Shown here: positions 31,430 through 31,491 of the stretch, piece by piece
Layout: each line of letters begins with the position of its first letter
How positions within the stretch are numbered: the first letter of the stretch is position 1
Assembly (NCBI GenBank): GCA_937880125.1
Contig: CALFLU010000020.1
Span: 1 to 31,491, forward strand
Direction of reading: 5' to 3'
DNA length: 31,491 nt
Origin: an uncultured Eubacteriaceae bacterium
Lineage (GTDB): Bacteria; Bacillota; Clostridia; Eubacteriales; UBA1433
Position numbers and translations under genes: made by a program
The notes under the pieces: model-generated
Told to the model about the DNA's origin: nothing
Databases searched by the model: none
The model's input: the letters and a program-made list of their open reading frames with translations, nothing else

Positions 31430-31491
31430 TGGAGCGAAAGACGAGATTCGAACTCGCGACCCTCGCCTTGGCAAGGCGATGCTCTACCACT
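31430..31491 (-). tRNA. tRNA-Gly (anticodon GCC), 5' end outside window
   Basis: The 3' part of a minus-strand tRNA: encoded CCA (31430-31432), discriminator T, acceptor strand CTTTCGC, T arm GCGAG-TTCGAAT-CTCGT, and anticodon stem TCGCC/GGCGA around loop TTGCCAA (anticodon GCC). The D loop runs into the window edge, so the first bases are missing. Confidence 0.93.

Noticed and set aside
1..31491. CRISPR array, transposon, prophage, toxin-antitoxin or defence system
   Set aside because: No regularly spaced repeats, transposase, integrase, phage or nuclease-type genes were seen. All long frames are explained by housekeeping or metabolic genes.

Overview
The window looks like a chromosomal segment of an anaerobic, low-to-moderate GC Firmicute of the Clostridia type. 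The basis is the gene order lepA-hemW-hrcA-grpE-dnaK-dnaJ with a perfect CIRCE operator, SigA-type promoters with strong purine-rich ribosome binding sites, a bmpA/nupOPQ-type purine nucleoside ABC transporter, and a ferredoxin-dependent 2-oxoacid oxidoreductase operon with a CoA-transferase. I cannot name the species. No insertion sequence, phage gene, CRISPR array, integrase or defence island is visible. Most of the window is core chromosome.

Layout. Positions 1-401 hold the 3' end of a ymdB-type phosphodiesterase, which converges on rpsT (477-743, minus). On the plus strand, 1042-5848 carries trkA, trkH (potassium uptake), a sirtuin deacylase, an ECF transporter S component and maf, ending in a bidirectional terminator. 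On the minus strand, 5878-13711 is the lepA-hemW-hrcA-grpE-dnaK-dnaJ heat-shock group. It has one promoter before lepA and a second, CIRCE-controlled promoter before hrcA. lon and engB (13945-16898, plus) are translationally coupled. The minus strand from 16938 to 23289 holds the nucleoside ABC transporter (two permeases, ATPase, lipoprotein), xpt (xanthine phosphoribosyltransferase) and a diacylglycerol-kinase-family gene; transporter and xpt together suggest purine salvage.

The most distinctive accessory part is 23513-29760. A GntR/FCD regulator (minus) is divergent from a plus-strand operon encoding a 4-hydroxybutyrate/butyryl-type CoA-transferase, a ketopantoate-reductase-family dehydrogenase and the four subunits of a 2-oxoacid:ferredoxin oxidoreductase (delta ferredoxin, VorB-like alpha, TPP-binding beta, gamma), perhaps followed by a 70-residue orphan protein. 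The parts fit a fermentative route from a 2-hydroxy or (branched) 2-oxo acid to an acyl-CoA, with reduced ferredoxin as one product and CoA exchange to free the acid. The operon has a perfect consensus promoter, followed in the leader by two identical 13-bp direct repeats 31 bp apart, which are good candidates for the regulator's site. The exact substrate cannot be read from the sequence.

The right end has a DUF1905 gene, a DUF5655-DUF1801 fusion gene, and two minus-strand tRNAs: Arg(TCG), complete, and Gly(GCC), cut by the window edge. Each tRNA has its own terminator. Several start codons were moved downstream of the longest open frame because a ribosome binding site or promoter lies inside the longer frame (trkA, grpE, lon, the bmp lipoprotein, the CoA-transferase, the ferredoxin).
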